From NCBI GenBank assembly GCA_014190095.1, contig BJFW01000013.1, positions 1 to 34,067 on the forward strand: DNA of 34,067 bases, read 5' to 3'. The number at the start of each line of letters is the position of its first letter. Position 1 is the first letter of the stretch. This DNA is from Actinomycetes bacterium. GTDB lineage: Bacteria > Actinomycetota > Acidimicrobiia > Acidimicrobiales > Ilumatobacteraceae. Below the pieces are notes generated by a model. It saw only the letters and a program-made list of their open reading frames with translations. It was not told the origin of the DNA and ran no database searches. Made by a program: the position numbers and the translations under genes. Positions 1 to 10,699 of the stretch are shown one piece after another.

Positions 1-393
1 TCTGAAGATATTGGTGTGGCCGATTCCCAAGCATTGGTGATTGCGGTTGCGGCGGCCCAAGCTGTAGATCATGTGGGGCTACCTGAAGCGCAACTCAACC
101 TTTCACAGTGCGCCGTCTACCTGGCTCGGGCACCAAAGAGCAATAGCTCGGCTCAAGCCATTTGGAACGCTCGAGCCGACATTCGTAACGGGGTAGACGT
201 TGAAGTTCCAGCACACCTGAGAGACGCGCATTACTCGGGCGCTCAAGAGATTGGGCACGGCGTGGGGTATCAATCGCCTCATAATGCTCAATTGCACGAT
301 GAAAAGGTGGAACAGGACTATTTACCTGCGCAAACTACAGGGCGGGCTGTTCCACAGATTCCGTACTATCGGCCGTCACAAAACGACCGCTAG
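1..393 (+). CDS. rarA: Replication-associated recombination protein A (RarA/MgsA family AAA ATPase), C-terminal part; gene begins before the window
   Basis: Reading frame is open from base 1 (SEDIGVADSQALVIAVAAAQAVDHVGLPEAQLNLSQCAVYLARAPKSN...), a RarA C-terminal pattern; stop at 391-393. The tool start at 16 is an internal GTG. Confidence 0.9.
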   Translation, partial: SEDIGVADSQALVIAVAAAQAVDHVGLPEAQLNLSQCAVYLARAPKSNSSAQAIWNARADIRNGVDVEVPAHLRDAHYSGAQEIGHGVGYQSPHNAQLHDEKVEQDYLPAQTTGRAVPQIPYYRPSQNDR

Positions 394-426
394 TGCAAAG
401 CCCATGTGCATTGGAGGGATATCTCG

Positions 427-672
427 ATGATGAAGCGACTGTTTTGGTTTGTGCTCGGCGCGTTCGCCGGTGTCTTTGGTGTTCGTTATGCAAAGAATAA
501 AGCGCGAGAGGCTGCAGAGCAGTTGACCCCAGGCCAGATTGCTGCTGATGTTCTTGAAGGTGCTGTGAAGCTGGCGCAACAGGGCATGGAAATTGTGCGC
601 AATTTGCGCAAGGACGAAGAAGTCATTCATTTTGAGTCCGAATCGGTAACGATTACACAAAATCAGAATTAG
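427..672 (+). CDS. Small hypothetical protein with one N-terminal hydrophobic segment (DUF6167-like position between rarA and alaS)
   Basis: MMKRLFWFVLGAFAGVFGVRYAKNKAREAAEQL...; GGAGGG at about 413-418 is well spaced from ATG 427, so 427 is preferred over the tool start GTG 406. Confidence 0.7.
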   Translation: MMKRLFWFVLGAFAGVFGVRYAKNKAREAAEQLTPGQIAADVLEGAVKLAQQGMEIVRNLRKDEEVIHFESESVTITQNQN

Positions 673-705
673 CCAGTAGGTATTGCCGAACTAGACTGTT
701 GGCAA

Positions 706-3336
706 ATGTCTGGTTCACGGTCTCCAATTTCTACTGCAAATGATTTGCGCGAGTCGTTCTCTGGCTACTTCGCAGACAAGGGGCATTCGCGAGTTAAATC
801 AGCCAGTCTCATTCCTCATGATCCAACCGTGTTGTTCACCGTTGCGGGAATGGTTCCGTTCAAGCCATATTTTGTAGGCGACGAGCAAGCTCCTTATAGC
901 CGCGCGGTCACTGTGCAGAAATGTGCACGTGCGGGTGGCAAGCACAACGACTTAGACGATGTTGGTCGCACCAAGCGTCACTTGGTGTTTTTCGAAATGA
1001 TGGGCAACTTTTCGTTTGGCGATTATTTCAAGAGCGATGCCATTCCATGGTCGTGGGAACTTGTTACTGAAGTGTTTGGTTTTGATGGCGACCGTCTATG
1101 GATCACCGTTCATGAAAGCGATGATGAGGCAGAAGCAATTTGGCACGAAGAGGTTGGCGTGCCGATGGATCGCATTCAGCGACTCGGCGACAAAGACAAC
1201 TTTTGGCAAATGGGCGAGACAGGGCCATGTGGACCATGTTCAGAAATTCATATCGATCGTGGACCTTCATTTGGTCCGGAAGGTGGACCACTACACGATC
1301 CGCACGGCGATCGCTTTCTTGAATTTTGGAACTTGGTGTTCATGCAGTTCAACCAAGCAAAGGATGGATCGCGAACGCCATTGCCTAAACCGTCAATCGA
1401 CACGGGTGCCGGCTTAGAGCGCATTCTTGCGTTGATGCAAGGAACGGATTCCGTTTGGGAAACCGACGTGTTGTTCCCGCTCATTGAACAGGGACAATCT
1501 CTTACCAGTCGCAAGTATGAGATTGGTAACTATGAAGACCGCGATAGCTTCAGTCTGCGCGTCCTTGCAGAGCATGCTCGCTCGGCAACCATGCTCATTA
1601 ATGACGGCGTGTTTCCGTCCAATGAAAACCGTGGGTATGTATTGCGCCGCATTATTCGTCGCGCTGTTCGTCACGCCTATTTGTTGGGCACCGAGAAACT
1701 AGTAATGCCAAGGCTTTCCGAGACAGCAATTGACATTATGTCTGCGGCATATCCAGACTTGCTGGGTAATAAAGACTTCATTCTTGGAGTAATGACGAAA
1801 GAAGAAGAGCGCTTCCGTCAAACGTTGAAGACCGGGCTCACCATTCTGGAAGATGAACTCTCCAGCGGTTCACAAGAATTAGCCGGACCATCAGCCTTTT
1901 TGCTGCATGACACGTATGGCTTTCCACTCGAGCTCACGCAAGAAATTGCTGGTGAACGAAACGTTCGCGTAGACGTTGCGGGCTTCGAACAAGAAATGGG
2001 TGCTCAACGCGATCGCGCGAAGAGTGCTCGCAAGGGCGCAAAGGTTGGTGAAGCCACCATTGAGGCATATCGCCACGTCATGGAAACTCATGGCATTACC
2101 GAATTTGTCGGCTACGAGGAAACAGCATGCGAAGCCATTGTGCTCGCAGTCATTCCTGTGCAAGATGGCGAACAAGAAGACGTCGATGTATTCCTGGATG
2201 TCACTCCGTTCTATGCCGAAAGCGGTGGTCAAGTTGGCGACGTTGGCACCATCACCACATCGACTGGTGAAATAGAAGTGCTCGACACCATGTTTGCGCT
2301 ACCTGGCCTACGCAAGCACATTGGCAAAATCGTTCGCGGGTCCGTTACCGCCGGGCAAAGCGCTCGCGTGGAAATCAATGTTGCCGACCGAGACGCAACT
2401 CGTCGTAATCACACGGCAACCCACATTCTGCACTGGGCATTGCGCGAGGTGCTTGGCGAGCACGTGAAACAGGCTGGTTCGCTTGTATCTCCAGACCGCT
2501 TGCGCTTTGACTTCAGCCACTACGCCGCAGTGAGCGCACAAGAAATTGAACGAATCGAACGACTTGCAAACGAGCAGGTGTTCGCAAACTCTGTAACGAA
2601 GAATTACGAGACATCAAAAGACGAAGCAACAGCCGCCGGGGCAATTGCATTCTTTGGCGACAAGTACGGAGACACCGTGCGTGTTCTGGAAGCAGGGAAG
2701 ACATTCGAACTGTGCGGAGGAACGCACGTCAAGGCAACAGGCGATATCGGAATCATCAAAGTCATTTCCGAGTCGTCAATCGGATCCAACTTGCGTCGTA
2801 TCGAAGCGGTTACAGGCGAGAACACCTTTAACTATTTGCTCGAGACCACACGAACCTTGACTGAAGCGGCCGAACTTCTTGGCACGCAGCCGAGCGACAT
2901 CATGTCCACGGTGCAGCGCAAACTCGATGAAGTGAAATCGCTATCGGATGAAATCAAGCAACTGCGATCTGCGCAGGCTCGCTCACGTGCGGGCGAGTTG
3001 GTTGCTCAGGCAACGAACGGGCAGGTTGTTGCACGGGTGGATGGTATTTCGCCAAACGATTTGCGCGAACTTGCACTTGCCATTCGTCAGAGCCCAACCA
3101 TCCAAGCCGTAGTACTTGGTGGAGTCACTGACACAGGTGGTGTTGCTTTGGTTGCAGCTGTTGGTAACGGACTCGACGTTGCTGCTGGTGAGCTCATTAA
3201 AGATGCTGCAAAAGCAGTAGGTGGCGGTGGCGGTGGCAAGGGCGATATCGCAACTGCTGGCGGAAAGAATCCGGCTGCATTGGATGAAGCACTCAATTTG
3301 GCACGTGCTGCCTTGGGCAGGGTGTCTGGTTCATAA
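706..3336 (+). CDS. alaS: Alanine--tRNA ligase
   Basis: Full-length AlaRS: class II core, NHTATHILHWALREVLGEHVKQAGSLV editing motif, CGGTHVKATGDIG, C-terminal GGGGGGKGDIATAGGKNP. Confidence 0.98.
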   Translation: MSGSRSPISTANDLRESFSGYFADKGHSRVKSASLIPHDPTVLFTVAGMVPFKPYFVGDEQAPYSRAVTVQKCARAGGKHNDLDDVGRTKRHLVFFEMMGNFSFGDYFKSDAIPWSWELVTEVFGFDGDRLWITVHESDDEAEAIWHEEVGVPMDRIQRLGDKDNFWQMGETGPCGPCSEIHIDRGPSFGPEGGPLHDPHGDRFLEFWNLVFMQFNQAKDGSRTPLPKPSIDTGAGLERILALMQGTDSVWETDVLFPLIEQGQSLTSRKYEIGNYEDRDSFSLRVLAEHARSATMLINDGVFPSNENRGYVLRRIIRRAVRHAYLLGTEKLVMPRLSETAIDIMSAAYPDLLGNKDFILGVMTKEEERFRQTLKTGLTILEDELSSGSQELAGPSAFLLHDTYGFPLELTQEIAGERNVRVDVAGFEQEMGAQRDRAKSARKGAKVGEATIEAYRHVMETHGITEFVGYEETACEAIVLAVIPVQDGEQEDVDVFLDVTPFYAESGGQVGDVGTITTSTGEIEVLDTMFALPGLRKHIGKIVRGSVTAGQSARVEINVADRDATRRNHTATHILHWALREVLGEHVKQAGSLVSPDRLRFDFSHYAAVSAQEIERIERLANEQVFANSVTKNYETSKDEATAAGAIAFFGDKYGDTVRVLEAGKTFELCGGTHVKATGDIGIIKVISESSIGSNLRRIEAVTGENTFNYLLETTRTLTEAAELLGTQPSDIMSTVQRKLDEVKSLSDEIKQLRSAQARSRAGELVAQATNGQVVARVDGISPNDLRELALAIRQSPTIQAVVLGGVTDTGGVALVAAVGNGLDVAAGELIKDAAKAVGGGGGGKGDIATAGGKNPAALDEALNLARAALGRVSGS

Positions 3337-3337
3337 C

Positions 3338-3775
3338 GTGCGCGCACTCGGGATTGATCTCGGGAGTAAGCGAATTGGTGTCGCAACGAGCGACCGAAGT
3401 GGAACTATCGCGACACCATTGACGGTGTTGCAACGAAGCGGATCGCGTGAAGCCGACTATCGAGCAATTGCTCATTTGGTGACTGAATATGAAATTGAAT
3501 GCGTTGTTGTTGGGCTCCCATTACATATGAATGGAACTCTTGGCGATGCGGCAAAGTCTGCCATCGCTGAAGTGGAGCAGTTGACTAGCGTGTTGAATGT
3601 GCCAGTTCTCACCTTTGATGAACGTCGGACGACGGTAACTGCAGACAGCATTTTGAAGGAGCAAAACGTGAATGCACAGAATCGTCGCAAGGTGATTGAC
3701 AAGGTTGCTGCCGCAGTCATGTTGCAGTCATGGCTTGATGGCAGAAAGATGATGGAAGATCCAACACGTGATTGA
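3338..3775 (+). CDS. ruvX: Putative pre-16S rRNA nuclease / Holliday junction resolvase-like (YqgF/RuvX)
   Basis: VRALGIDLGSKRIGVATSDRSGTIATPLTVLQR...VVGLPLHMNG...FDERRTTVTAD; GTG 3338 follows the alaS stop directly. Tool start 3221 lies inside alaS. Confidence 0.93.
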   Translation: MRALGIDLGSKRIGVATSDRSGTIATPLTVLQRSGSREADYRAIAHLVTEYEIECVVVGLPLHMNGTLGDAAKSAIAEVEQLTSVLNVPVLTFDERRTTVTADSILKEQNVNAQNRRKVIDKVAAAVMLQSWLDGRKMMEDPTRD

Positions 3776-4967
3776 TCCACTGATCAAGTTTCGCAATACT
3801 GAGGATCAACCTGCCGAAAACTGGTACGACGATCCCTGGGATAGCCCGGATGCGTTGCATCGTTCAGATCAACTAGAAGTAGATGAATTACCGAATGATT
3901 TTCGGAGTTTGTCACGACCGATGCTCATGGTTTCCATTGCGGTCGCAGCAGTCACATTGTTAATGGGGGCTATTGGCTGGTGGTACGTGCACCAAGTCAA
4001 TCCATCTGGCAAAGGTGACCCGCAATCGTTCACTATTGTCGAGGGCGACACTATTGAATCGGTTAGTCAACGACTTGCAGATGATGGTTTCGTTTCAAGT
4101 GCGAGTGTGTTCTCCTGGTATGTGTCGCGCAAAGGTGGGGTTGAATTAATCCCCGGTTACTACACCATCGCGCCAAAAGATCACATGGGCAACATCATGG
4201 CGGTGCTGAAGACCCCGCCATCGGCCACCTATCAGAAGGTGACATTCCCGGAGGGTTACACCATTTCACAAATGGGAGCACGTCTTGCTGAAAAGACGTT
4301 GAGGTTAAACGCAGATCAATTCGTTGCAATGGCCAATGATCCATCAATTGAAACGCCGTATCGCCCCGATGGTCAAACTTCTTTAGAAGGCTTGCTGTTC
4401 CCCGACACGTATCAAATTTCAAACGATCAAAACGAGAAGCAGGTGGTGCAACAACTTGCCAAGCAAATGGTCAGGGTCGCATCTCAAGAGGGGATTGACG
4501 ATTCCCAAGCCAAAGTGGGTTTATCGCCATACAAAGTATTGATTATCGCTTCGATGATTGAGCGAGAAGCAAAGGTAGAAGCTGATCGTGCAAAGATTGC
4601 TCGGGTCATTTACAACCGTCTTGAAATCAAGATGTTGCTGCAGATAGATGCAACGTTGCTGTACAACGCACCAGCAGACGCTGATTTTGCAACGCTGAAG
4701 GCGGCTGACACCCCGTACAACACCTATCTATATAAAGGCTTGCCACCAACACCAATTGCTAATCCTGGTCGAGCGTCAATCATTGCGGCATTGAACCCTG
4801 CGCCGAACCCTGCTGGTACCGATCCGCTGTGCGCAAATGTTCCAAAGCCGTGTCGTTACTTGTACTACGTACTGTCGGATAAAGATGGCGGACATGCTTT
4901 TGCCGTAACACTTGATCAGCACGAAGCCAATGTAGAGACTGCACGGCAAGCTGGACTGTTGCCGTGA
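3768..4967 (+). CDS. mltG: Endolytic murein transglycosylase MltG (YceG-like)
   Basis: Cytosolic N-terminus, one TM segment (MLMVSIAVAAVTLLMGAIGWWYV), LysM-like region, ASMIEREAKVEADRAKIARVIYNRL, YNTYLYKGLPPTPIANPGRASIIAALNP. Confidence 0.95.
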   Translation: MIDPLIKFRNTEDQPAENWYDDPWDSPDALHRSDQLEVDELPNDFRSLSRPMLMVSIAVAAVTLLMGAIGWWYVHQVNPSGKGDPQSFTIVEGDTIESVSQRLADDGFVSSASVFSWYVSRKGGVELIPGYYTIAPKDHMGNIMAVLKTPPSATYQKVTFPEGYTISQMGARLAEKTLRLNADQFVAMANDPSIETPYRPDGQTSLEGLLFPDTYQISNDQNEKQVVQQLAKQMVRVASQEGIDDSQAKVGLSPYKVLIIASMIEREAKVEADRAKIARVIYNRLEIKMLLQIDATLLYNAPADADFATLKAADTPYNTYLYKGLPPTPIANPGRASIIAALNPAPNPAGTDPLCANVPKPCRYLYYVLSDKDGGHAFAVTLDQHEANVETARQAGLLP

Positions 4968-5785
4968 AATTGAAAACCATTGCTGCTGTACTCGGATCAC
5001 CAGTTACGCAGAGCCTTTCGCCGGCAATTCATAACGCAGCTTTTGCACGAATGTCCAAGCCATGGCGTTATGTCGCTATTGATGTGGAAGCACAGTATTT
5101 TGAAGAAGAGGTATTCGCTGCTCGGGATGCTGGCATGCTCGGATTGAGCATCACCATGCCTCATAAAGACGCTGCGTTTGCTCTTGTGCAGAATCGTGAT
5201 GAGATTGCACAGCGCTCTGGGTCGGTGAACACCATTGTTTTTAGCGACACTGGCGCACTACGCGGAGCGAACACTGACGGTGACGGCTGTTGCGATGCGC
5301 TCGTTCGCGAGGATGCAATCATTGAAGGAAGTCGTGCAGTGGTGATAGGAGCAGGTGGTACCGCGAGAGCAGTAGTTGCTGCGCTTGGACAACGCGGAGC
5401 AGCAGATATTGCCGTTGTTAACCGCACGGAATCGCGAGCAAGCGAAGCAAGTGAGTGTGCAGATGTTGCACGTGTGGGAACTGAAAGTGATATTGCCGAT
5501 GCAACGTTGCTCATCAACACCACATCAGTCGGAATGGGAACAAACGATTCGCCTGTAAGTGCGACATTTATTCACAGTGCGCTAACAGTTCTTGACGCGG
5601 TGTATCACCCTCTAGAAACTGCATTTCTTACTCAGGCACGACAAGCAGGGGCACGCACCGTTGATGGTCTATGGATGTTGATTTGTCAGGCAATTCGACA
5701 AGAAGAACTGTGGTGTGGAATGACTCCAGACCCGCAAGTGATGCGCGACGCAGCGCTCTTTACACTTGCGCAACGTACGTCGTAA
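4964..5785 (+). CDS. aroE: Shikimate dehydrogenase
   Basis: VLGSPVTQSLSPAIHNAAF, TMPHKDAAF, GANTDGDGCCDAL, VIGAGGTARAVVAAL, NTTSVGM. Confidence 0.94.
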   Translation: MKLKTIAAVLGSPVTQSLSPAIHNAAFARMSKPWRYVAIDVEAQYFEEEVFAARDAGMLGLSITMPHKDAAFALVQNRDEIAQRSGSVNTIVFSDTGALRGANTDGDGCCDALVREDAIIEGSRAVVIGAGGTARAVVAALGQRGAADIAVVNRTESRASEASECADVARVGTESDIADATLLINTTSVGMGTNDSPVSATFIHSALTVLDAVYHPLETAFLTQARQAGARTVDGLWMLICQAIRQEELWCGMTPDPQVMRDAALFTLAQRTS

Positions 5786-5827
5786 TTGTCCCGATTCCTG
5801 AGGTGGGGCACGGGTAGCCTGTAGGGC

Positions 5828-6991
5828 ATGTTGCGTTATCTCACTGCAGGTGAAAGCCACGGCCAAGCGTTGGTCGTCATTGTCGAAGGCCTTCCTGCAG
5901 GCATGAAGGTGACTGCCGAAGACATTCAAGCTGAACTTGGTCGTCGCCGTCTTGGTTACGGTCGCGGTCCCCGGCAACGTTTCGAGCAAGACGAGATTGT
6001 GCTGATTGGTGGAATTCGTCATGGTCGCACATTGGGGTCTCCAATTGCCATAGAAATCAAGAATTCTGAATGGTTTCGTAGCGATGTGTGGCACGAAGAA
6101 ATGTCTCCCGCTCCAGGAGCCACAAAGAAGCCACTGACCCAACCGCGGCCAGGTCACGCCGATCTCACTGGCATGCAGAAGTACGGGTTCACCGATGCGC
6201 GCGACGTGTTGGAACGGGCAAGTGCACGTGAAACCGCAGCACGAGTAGTTGCCGGCGCGCTTGCCAAGTTGTTATTGAAAGAGATTGGCGTCGATATTTT
6301 GTCGCACGTAACCCAGATGGGATCAGCAAAGTCTGAATCAAACGCCAGGCCAACGATTAACGATTTACCGGTTGTAGATGCGTCGCCAGTTCGTGCGTTT
6401 AACAAAGAAGCAGAACTTGCCATGATCACCGAGATTGAAGCTGCCGCCAAAGATGGTGACAGCCTCGGCGGAATTGTTGAAGTGCTTGCGTATGGTTTGC
6501 CAGTAGGGCTGGGTAGCTATGTGCATTGGGATCGTAAAATTGATGGTCTGCTTGCACAGGCAATCATGAGTATCCAAGCGGTCAAAGGTGTTGAAATCGG
6601 TGATGGTTTCGAAGTAGCGGGTCGACGGGGAAGTATGGCGCATGACGCAATTTCGTGGGACGCTGACACCAATTCGTATCGTCGCGAAACAACTCTTGCT
6701 GGTGGAACTGAAGGGGGAATGACCACGGGTGAACTTATGGTGGTTCGCGCTGCTATGAAACCACTTGCCACGTTGAATAGGCCAACACTCAAGACCATCG
6801 ACACGGTGTCAAAAGAGGAAACTGTGAGTTTCAAAGAGCGCACCGACGTTACAGCCGTGCCTGCCATGGGTGTCGTCGCCGAAACTATGGTTGCGCTTGT
6901 GTTGGCAACAGAAGCACAGCGCAAGTTCGGTGGAGACTCAGTTGCAGAATTTGTTCGCAATGCGGCGTTCTATGCTGCATCAATCCAGTGA
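5828..6991 (+). CDS. aroC: Chorismate synthase
   Basis: MLRYLTAGESHGQALVVIVEGLPAGM, GYGRGPRQRFEQDEIVLIGGIRHGRTLGSPIAI, RPGHADLTGMQKYG, SARETAARVVAGALAK. Confidence 0.98.
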   Translation: MLRYLTAGESHGQALVVIVEGLPAGMKVTAEDIQAELGRRRLGYGRGPRQRFEQDEIVLIGGIRHGRTLGSPIAIEIKNSEWFRSDVWHEEMSPAPGATKKPLTQPRPGHADLTGMQKYGFTDARDVLERASARETAARVVAGALAKLLLKEIGVDILSHVTQMGSAKSESNARPTINDLPVVDASPVRAFNKEAELAMITEIEAAAKDGDSLGGIVEVLAYGLPVGLGSYVHWDRKIDGLLAQAIMSIQAVKGVEIGDGFEVAGRRGSMAHDAISWDADTNSYRRETTLAGGTEGGMTTGELMVVRAAMKPLATLNRPTLKTIDTVSKEETVSFKERTDVTAVPAMGVVAETMVALVLATEAQRKFGGDSVAEFVRNAAFYAASIQ

Positions 6992-7524
6992 ATGCACGCC
7001 ACGCAATCGTTTTGGTTGGATTAATGGGGTCAGGTAAATCCACTGTCGGAAAGCGAATTGCACAACAACTCGGCTATGAATTCGCTGATTCAGATGACCT
7101 TGTCGCAACTACTGCGGGAAAGTCAGTGCGAGACATATTCTCCCAAGATGGAGAAGCCGTGTTTCGCAAGATTGAAGGCGATGCAATTCGGTCAGTCCTT
7201 GCTGATGGAAAGTCGCCTATCGTGCTCGCAACTGGCGGTGGTGCGGTGATTTCAAGCGAGAACCGCAGGATCATTTCTGATCATGCATCGCATGTGGTGT
7301 GGCTTGATGCTTCAGTCGATGATTTAGTAGTGCGCACGAAATCGGGCGCAGCGCGACCACTACTGGATGGTGATGCAAGCAAAACGCTGCAGTCACTCAG
7401 TGATCAACGTTCGGCTTGGTATGAAGAAGTTGCAACACTGCGCATCGATACGCGTGGAAAATCCGTAACCAAAGTGTGCTCGGCAGTACTTGAGGCAATA
7501 CATGCAGGTGCGAATAATGAGTAA
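6988..7524 (+). CDS. aroK: Shikimate kinase
   Basis: VLVGLMGSGKSTVGKRIAQQLGYEFADSDDLV, ATGGGAV, ATG-overlap with aroC stop. Confidence 0.95.
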   Translation: MNARHAIVLVGLMGSGKSTVGKRIAQQLGYEFADSDDLVATTAGKSVRDIFSQDGEAVFRKIEGDAIRSVLADGKSPIVLATGGGAVISSENRRIISDHASHVVWLDASVDDLVVRTKSGAARPLLDGDASKTLQSLSDQRSAWYEEVATLRIDTRGKSVTKVCSAVLEAIHAGANNE

Positions 7525-8551
7525 TCAACAGGTTGTTCGTGTCGAATTGGGTGAGCGTTCCTACAACGTCGTAATCGGGTCTGGTGTGCGCACGCAAATT
7601 GCCAGCATGGTGCCAAGCGCGGCGAAACGTGCGGTCATCATTACCCAAGCAACCATTCCTTTTTCAGTAGAGGAGAGTTTGGTGGCAGCGGGGATTTCTA
7701 CCCGCACAATCAATATCGGTCTTGGAGAAGAATTCAAATCGCTTTCAACTATCGAAATGATCTTGCGCGAATGCGCACAGTTTGGACTTACGCGCAACGA
7801 TGTCATCATCGGCGTTGGTGGTGGCATGGTTACTGACATTGCCGGTTTTGCGGCGTCTGCTTGGCACCGCGGAATCGCAGTGGTTCATGTGTCTACAACT
7901 CTTGTTGGCATGGTCGATGCTGCCATTGGTGGAAAGACGGGTGTCAACCTTGCAGAAGGCAAGAACCTGGTTGGTGCCTTTTGGCAGCCACGTGGTGTGC
8001 TGTGTGATACTGACGCTCTCGCCAGTTTGAGCCCACGTGAAACACGATGCGGAAATGGCGAAATGGCCAAGTATCACTTCCTCACCGGCGACGACCTGCT
8101 CAGTCTCGATCTCAACTCGCGAATTGCGCGATGCGTGCAAATTAAAGCCGACATCGTTGGATCAGACGAGCGCGAAGGCGGTCGTCGCATGTTGCTGAAC
8201 TATGGCCACACTCTTGCGCATGCACTAGAGATCGCCACCGATTTCTCGGTCGCTCATGGCGAGGCTGTGGCTATCGGGTTGGTCTACGCAGCACTGCTTG
8301 CACGCGAACTTGGCCGAATCGACGACCAACGCGTGGTCCAGCACCGTCAAGTTGTGGAAGGTGAGTATGGCTTGTCATGTGCGTTGCCTGCAGGTGTTTC
8401 GCACGATGAACTCATTGCATTGATGCACAGCGATAAAAAGGCTCTCAGTGGATTGACGTTTGTGCTTGATGGCAGCAATGGTGTCGAGCCGGTATCGCCA
8501 GTAAGCGTGGACGCTGTTCGCTCGGCGCTTAGCCGTATGGAAGTACGCTAG
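7517..8551 (+). CDS. aroB: 3-dehydroquinate synthase
   Basis: GVGGGMVTDIAGFAASAWHRGIAVVHVSTTLVGMVDAAIGGKTGVN, LNYGHTLAHALE. ATG 7517 (MSNQQVVRVELGERSYNV) preferred over tool start 7490. Confidence 0.96.
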   Translation: MSNQQVVRVELGERSYNVVIGSGVRTQIASMVPSAAKRAVIITQATIPFSVEESLVAAGISTRTINIGLGEEFKSLSTIEMILRECAQFGLTRNDVIIGVGGGMVTDIAGFAASAWHRGIAVVHVSTTLVGMVDAAIGGKTGVNLAEGKNLVGAFWQPRGVLCDTDALASLSPRETRCGNGEMAKYHFLTGDDLLSLDLNSRIARCVQIKADIVGSDEREGGRRMLLNYGHTLAHALEIATDFSVAHGEAVAIGLVYAALLARELGRIDDQRVVQHRQVVEGEYGLSCALPAGVSHDELIALMHSDKKALSGLTFVLDGSNGVEPVSPVSVDAVRSALSRMEVR

Positions 8552-8555
8552 AGCT

Positions 8556-9008
8556 ATGGCAGCAGCAACCAAGCGCGTATTGCTACTCAATGGCCCCAAC
8601 CTCAATTTGTTGGGAGAGCGTGAGCCTGCGGTGTACGGAACTGCAACTCTGGCTGACCATGTTGCAGCAGCAACCCAAGTTGCAGGCGAAGTTGGGCTCG
8701 TAGTCGACAGTTTGCAGTCAAACAGTTCGTCAGAATTGGTCAACGCCATACATTCGGCGCGCAAAACTCACGACGCAATCGTCATTAATCCTGGCGCGTT
8801 CACGCATTATGCCTGGAGTATTCATGATGCACTTGCGGCGTTTAGCGGACCGGTGATCGAAGTGCACATTTCCAATCCAAGTAGCCGCGAATCGTGGCGC
8901 CATGAAAGCGTTGTTGCTCCAGTTGCATCAGGCACCATCGCTGGGTTCGGTGGAATTGGCTATGTGCTTGCCATTCAAGCAGTAGCGCGAATACTCGCAG
9001 CAAAGTAA
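8556..9008 (+). CDS. aroQ: 3-dehydroquinate dehydratase, type II
   Basis: LLLNGPNLNLLGEREPAVYG, INPGAFTHYAWSIHDAL, EVHISNPSSRESWRHESV. Confidence 0.96.
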   Translation: MAAATKRVLLLNGPNLNLLGEREPAVYGTATLADHVAAATQVAGEVGLVVDSLQSNSSSELVNAIHSARKTHDAIVINPGAFTHYAWSIHDALAAFSGPVIEVHISNPSSRESWRHESVVAPVASGTIAGFGGIGYVLAIQAVARILAAK

Positions 9009-9023
9009 TTGACAGGCAGAGTT

Positions 9024-10163
9024 ATGCCGCGTCCACAATTTCTCCCACTTCGAGTTGATGGTCGACTGGAAGCTGTGGCTCAGCAGCTTGCAGACAGTTA
9101 TTCTGCCTCGGCTCTTATTGTTTCTTCAACCGTAAACATGCGCTACCTCACGGGGTTCACAGGTTCTGCTGGCGTGCTGATTTGTCGGTCAGATGATTCT
9201 GTATTGGTTACTGACGGTAGATATGTTGAGCAAGCACATGCACAGATTCGTGATTCTGGAGCAGCAGTTCGCATCGTTGAAGCACGAACTGCAGCAGCGA
9301 CTCTGGATGCGGTTGCATCTGAGCTTGCTCATGAAGCAAAAATCGGATGTGAGTCTGCAGATTTAACTGTTGAGGCGCATGATCGCTATGTTTCGGCACT
9401 TGGCAAGGAATTGATTCCCGTTAGCGGATTGGTGGAAGAACTACGCCGCTCTAAAAGCGATGCGGAAGTTGAGCGCATCGCCTTTGCTGCGCAAACCGCG
9501 GACAAAGCCCTTGCTGATACACGTGATCTCTTGGTGCGATCAATGAGCGAACTGATTACCGAGCGAGATGTGCGAGACGAGTTGGAGTATCGGATGCGTC
9601 GGTACGGGGCAGATGGCCCGAGTTACGAAACGATTGTGGCCACTGGTGCCAACGCAGCGCGGCCTCATCATCGGCCAACCGATCAACAGTTGACTGAAGG
9701 GGATTCGGTGGTGATCGATGTCGGTGGATTAGTCGATGGCTATCACTCTGATATGACCCGAACGTATTTGTTGGGCGACGTTGATCCAGTGCTTCAGACC
9801 CTGCTCGATGTTGTGACTGAAGCGCAATCGCGTGGAGTTGCGGCTGTTCGAGCAGGAGAGTTACCGAGCGAGATCGATCGCATCTGTCGAACCTTCATTA
9901 CCGAAGCAGGCTTCGGACCGGAGTTCGTACATGGCACAGGTCATGGCGTAGGCCTGAACATTCATGAGTCACCGTGGCTTCGTGCACAATCCAATGAACC
10001 ATTGCGCGACGGAGAGGTGGTGACTGTGGAGCCTGGCGTCTATCGTGTAGGTCTCGGTGGCGTGCGAATTGAGGATTTACTCCTCGTACGCGCGGCCGGA
10101 AGTTCAACTCTTACCCACACCCCGAAGGACAGCCTGTGCCTGCAATCTCGACGAATGATTTAA
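9024..10163 (+). CDS. pepQ: M24 family aminopeptidase P / Xaa-Pro peptidase
   Basis: [65 protein letters not shown] 9024 preferred over TTG 9009; 3' end overlaps efp by 28 nt. Confidence 0.9.
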   Translation: MPRPQFLPLRVDGRLEAVAQQLADSYSASALIVSSTVNMRYLTGFTGSAGVLICRSDDSVLVTDGRYVEQAHAQIRDSGAAVRIVEARTAAATLDAVASELAHEAKIGCESADLTVEAHDRYVSALGKELIPVSGLVEELRRSKSDAEVERIAFAAQTADKALADTRDLLVRSMSELITERDVRDELEYRMRRYGADGPSYETIVATGANAARPHHRPTDQQLTEGDSVVIDVGGLVDGYHSDMTRTYLLGDVDPVLQTLLDVVTEAQSRGVAAVRAGELPSEIDRICRTFITEAGFGPEFVHGTGHGVGLNIHESPWLRAQSNEPLRDGEVVTVEPGVYRVGLGGVRIEDLLLVRAAGSSTLTHTPKDSLCLQSRRMI

Positions 10164-10699
10164 AGAACGGAATAACCCTCAACCTGGACGGCACTTTGTA
10201 CACGGTGGTGGAGTTCCAGCACGTGAAGCCTGGTAAGGGCGGAGCCTTTGTTCGTTCGAAGTTGCGCAACTTGCGCAGCAACAACATGCTTGAAAAAACG
10301 TTCAATGCTGGTGTGAAGGTGGAGCAGGCAATCCTTGAAAAGAGCGACATGCAGTTCTTGTACAAGGATGGCGAAGAGTACGTGTTCATGGATCAGTCGT
10401 CATACGACCAGGTGAACATCAAGCCTTCCGCACTTGGCGAAGCCGCTGATTACCTCATTGAAAATGCTGTAGCGATCATTGCAACGTACGAAGGCGAAAT
10501 CGTAAGCGTTGAAATTCCTGCTTCGGTTGAATTGGAAATTGCACTCACCGAGCCTGGTATTCAGGGTGACCGTGTGTCTGGTGCTCGTAAGCCTGCAACA
10601 TTGCAAACAGGAAAAGTTATTCAGGTTCCACTGTTCGTCAACATTGGTGACCGCGTCAAAGTCGATACACGTAGCGGCGACTACATCACACGCGTTTGA
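10136..10699 (+). CDS. efp: Elongation factor P
   Basis: [43 protein letters not shown]...GDYITRV. Confidence 0.97.
   Translation: MPAISTNDLKNGITLNLDGTLYTVVEFQHVKPGKGGAFVRSKLRNLRSNNMLEKTFNAGVKVEQAILEKSDMQFLYKDGEEYVFMDQSSYDQVNIKPSALGEAADYLIENAVAIIATYEGEIVSVEIPASVELEIALTEPGIQGDRVSGARKPATLQTGKVIQVPLFVNIGDRVKVDTRSGDYITRV

Noticed and set aside
3221-3337. N-terminal extension of RuvX suggested by the ORF track
   Set aside because: This part lies within the alaS C-terminal coding sequence; RuvX homology starts at VRALGIDLGSKRIGV (3338).
5669-6157. 162-aa minus-strand ORF across the aroE-aroC junction
   Set aside because: Overlaps conserved AroE and AroC coding on the other strand; no domain features.
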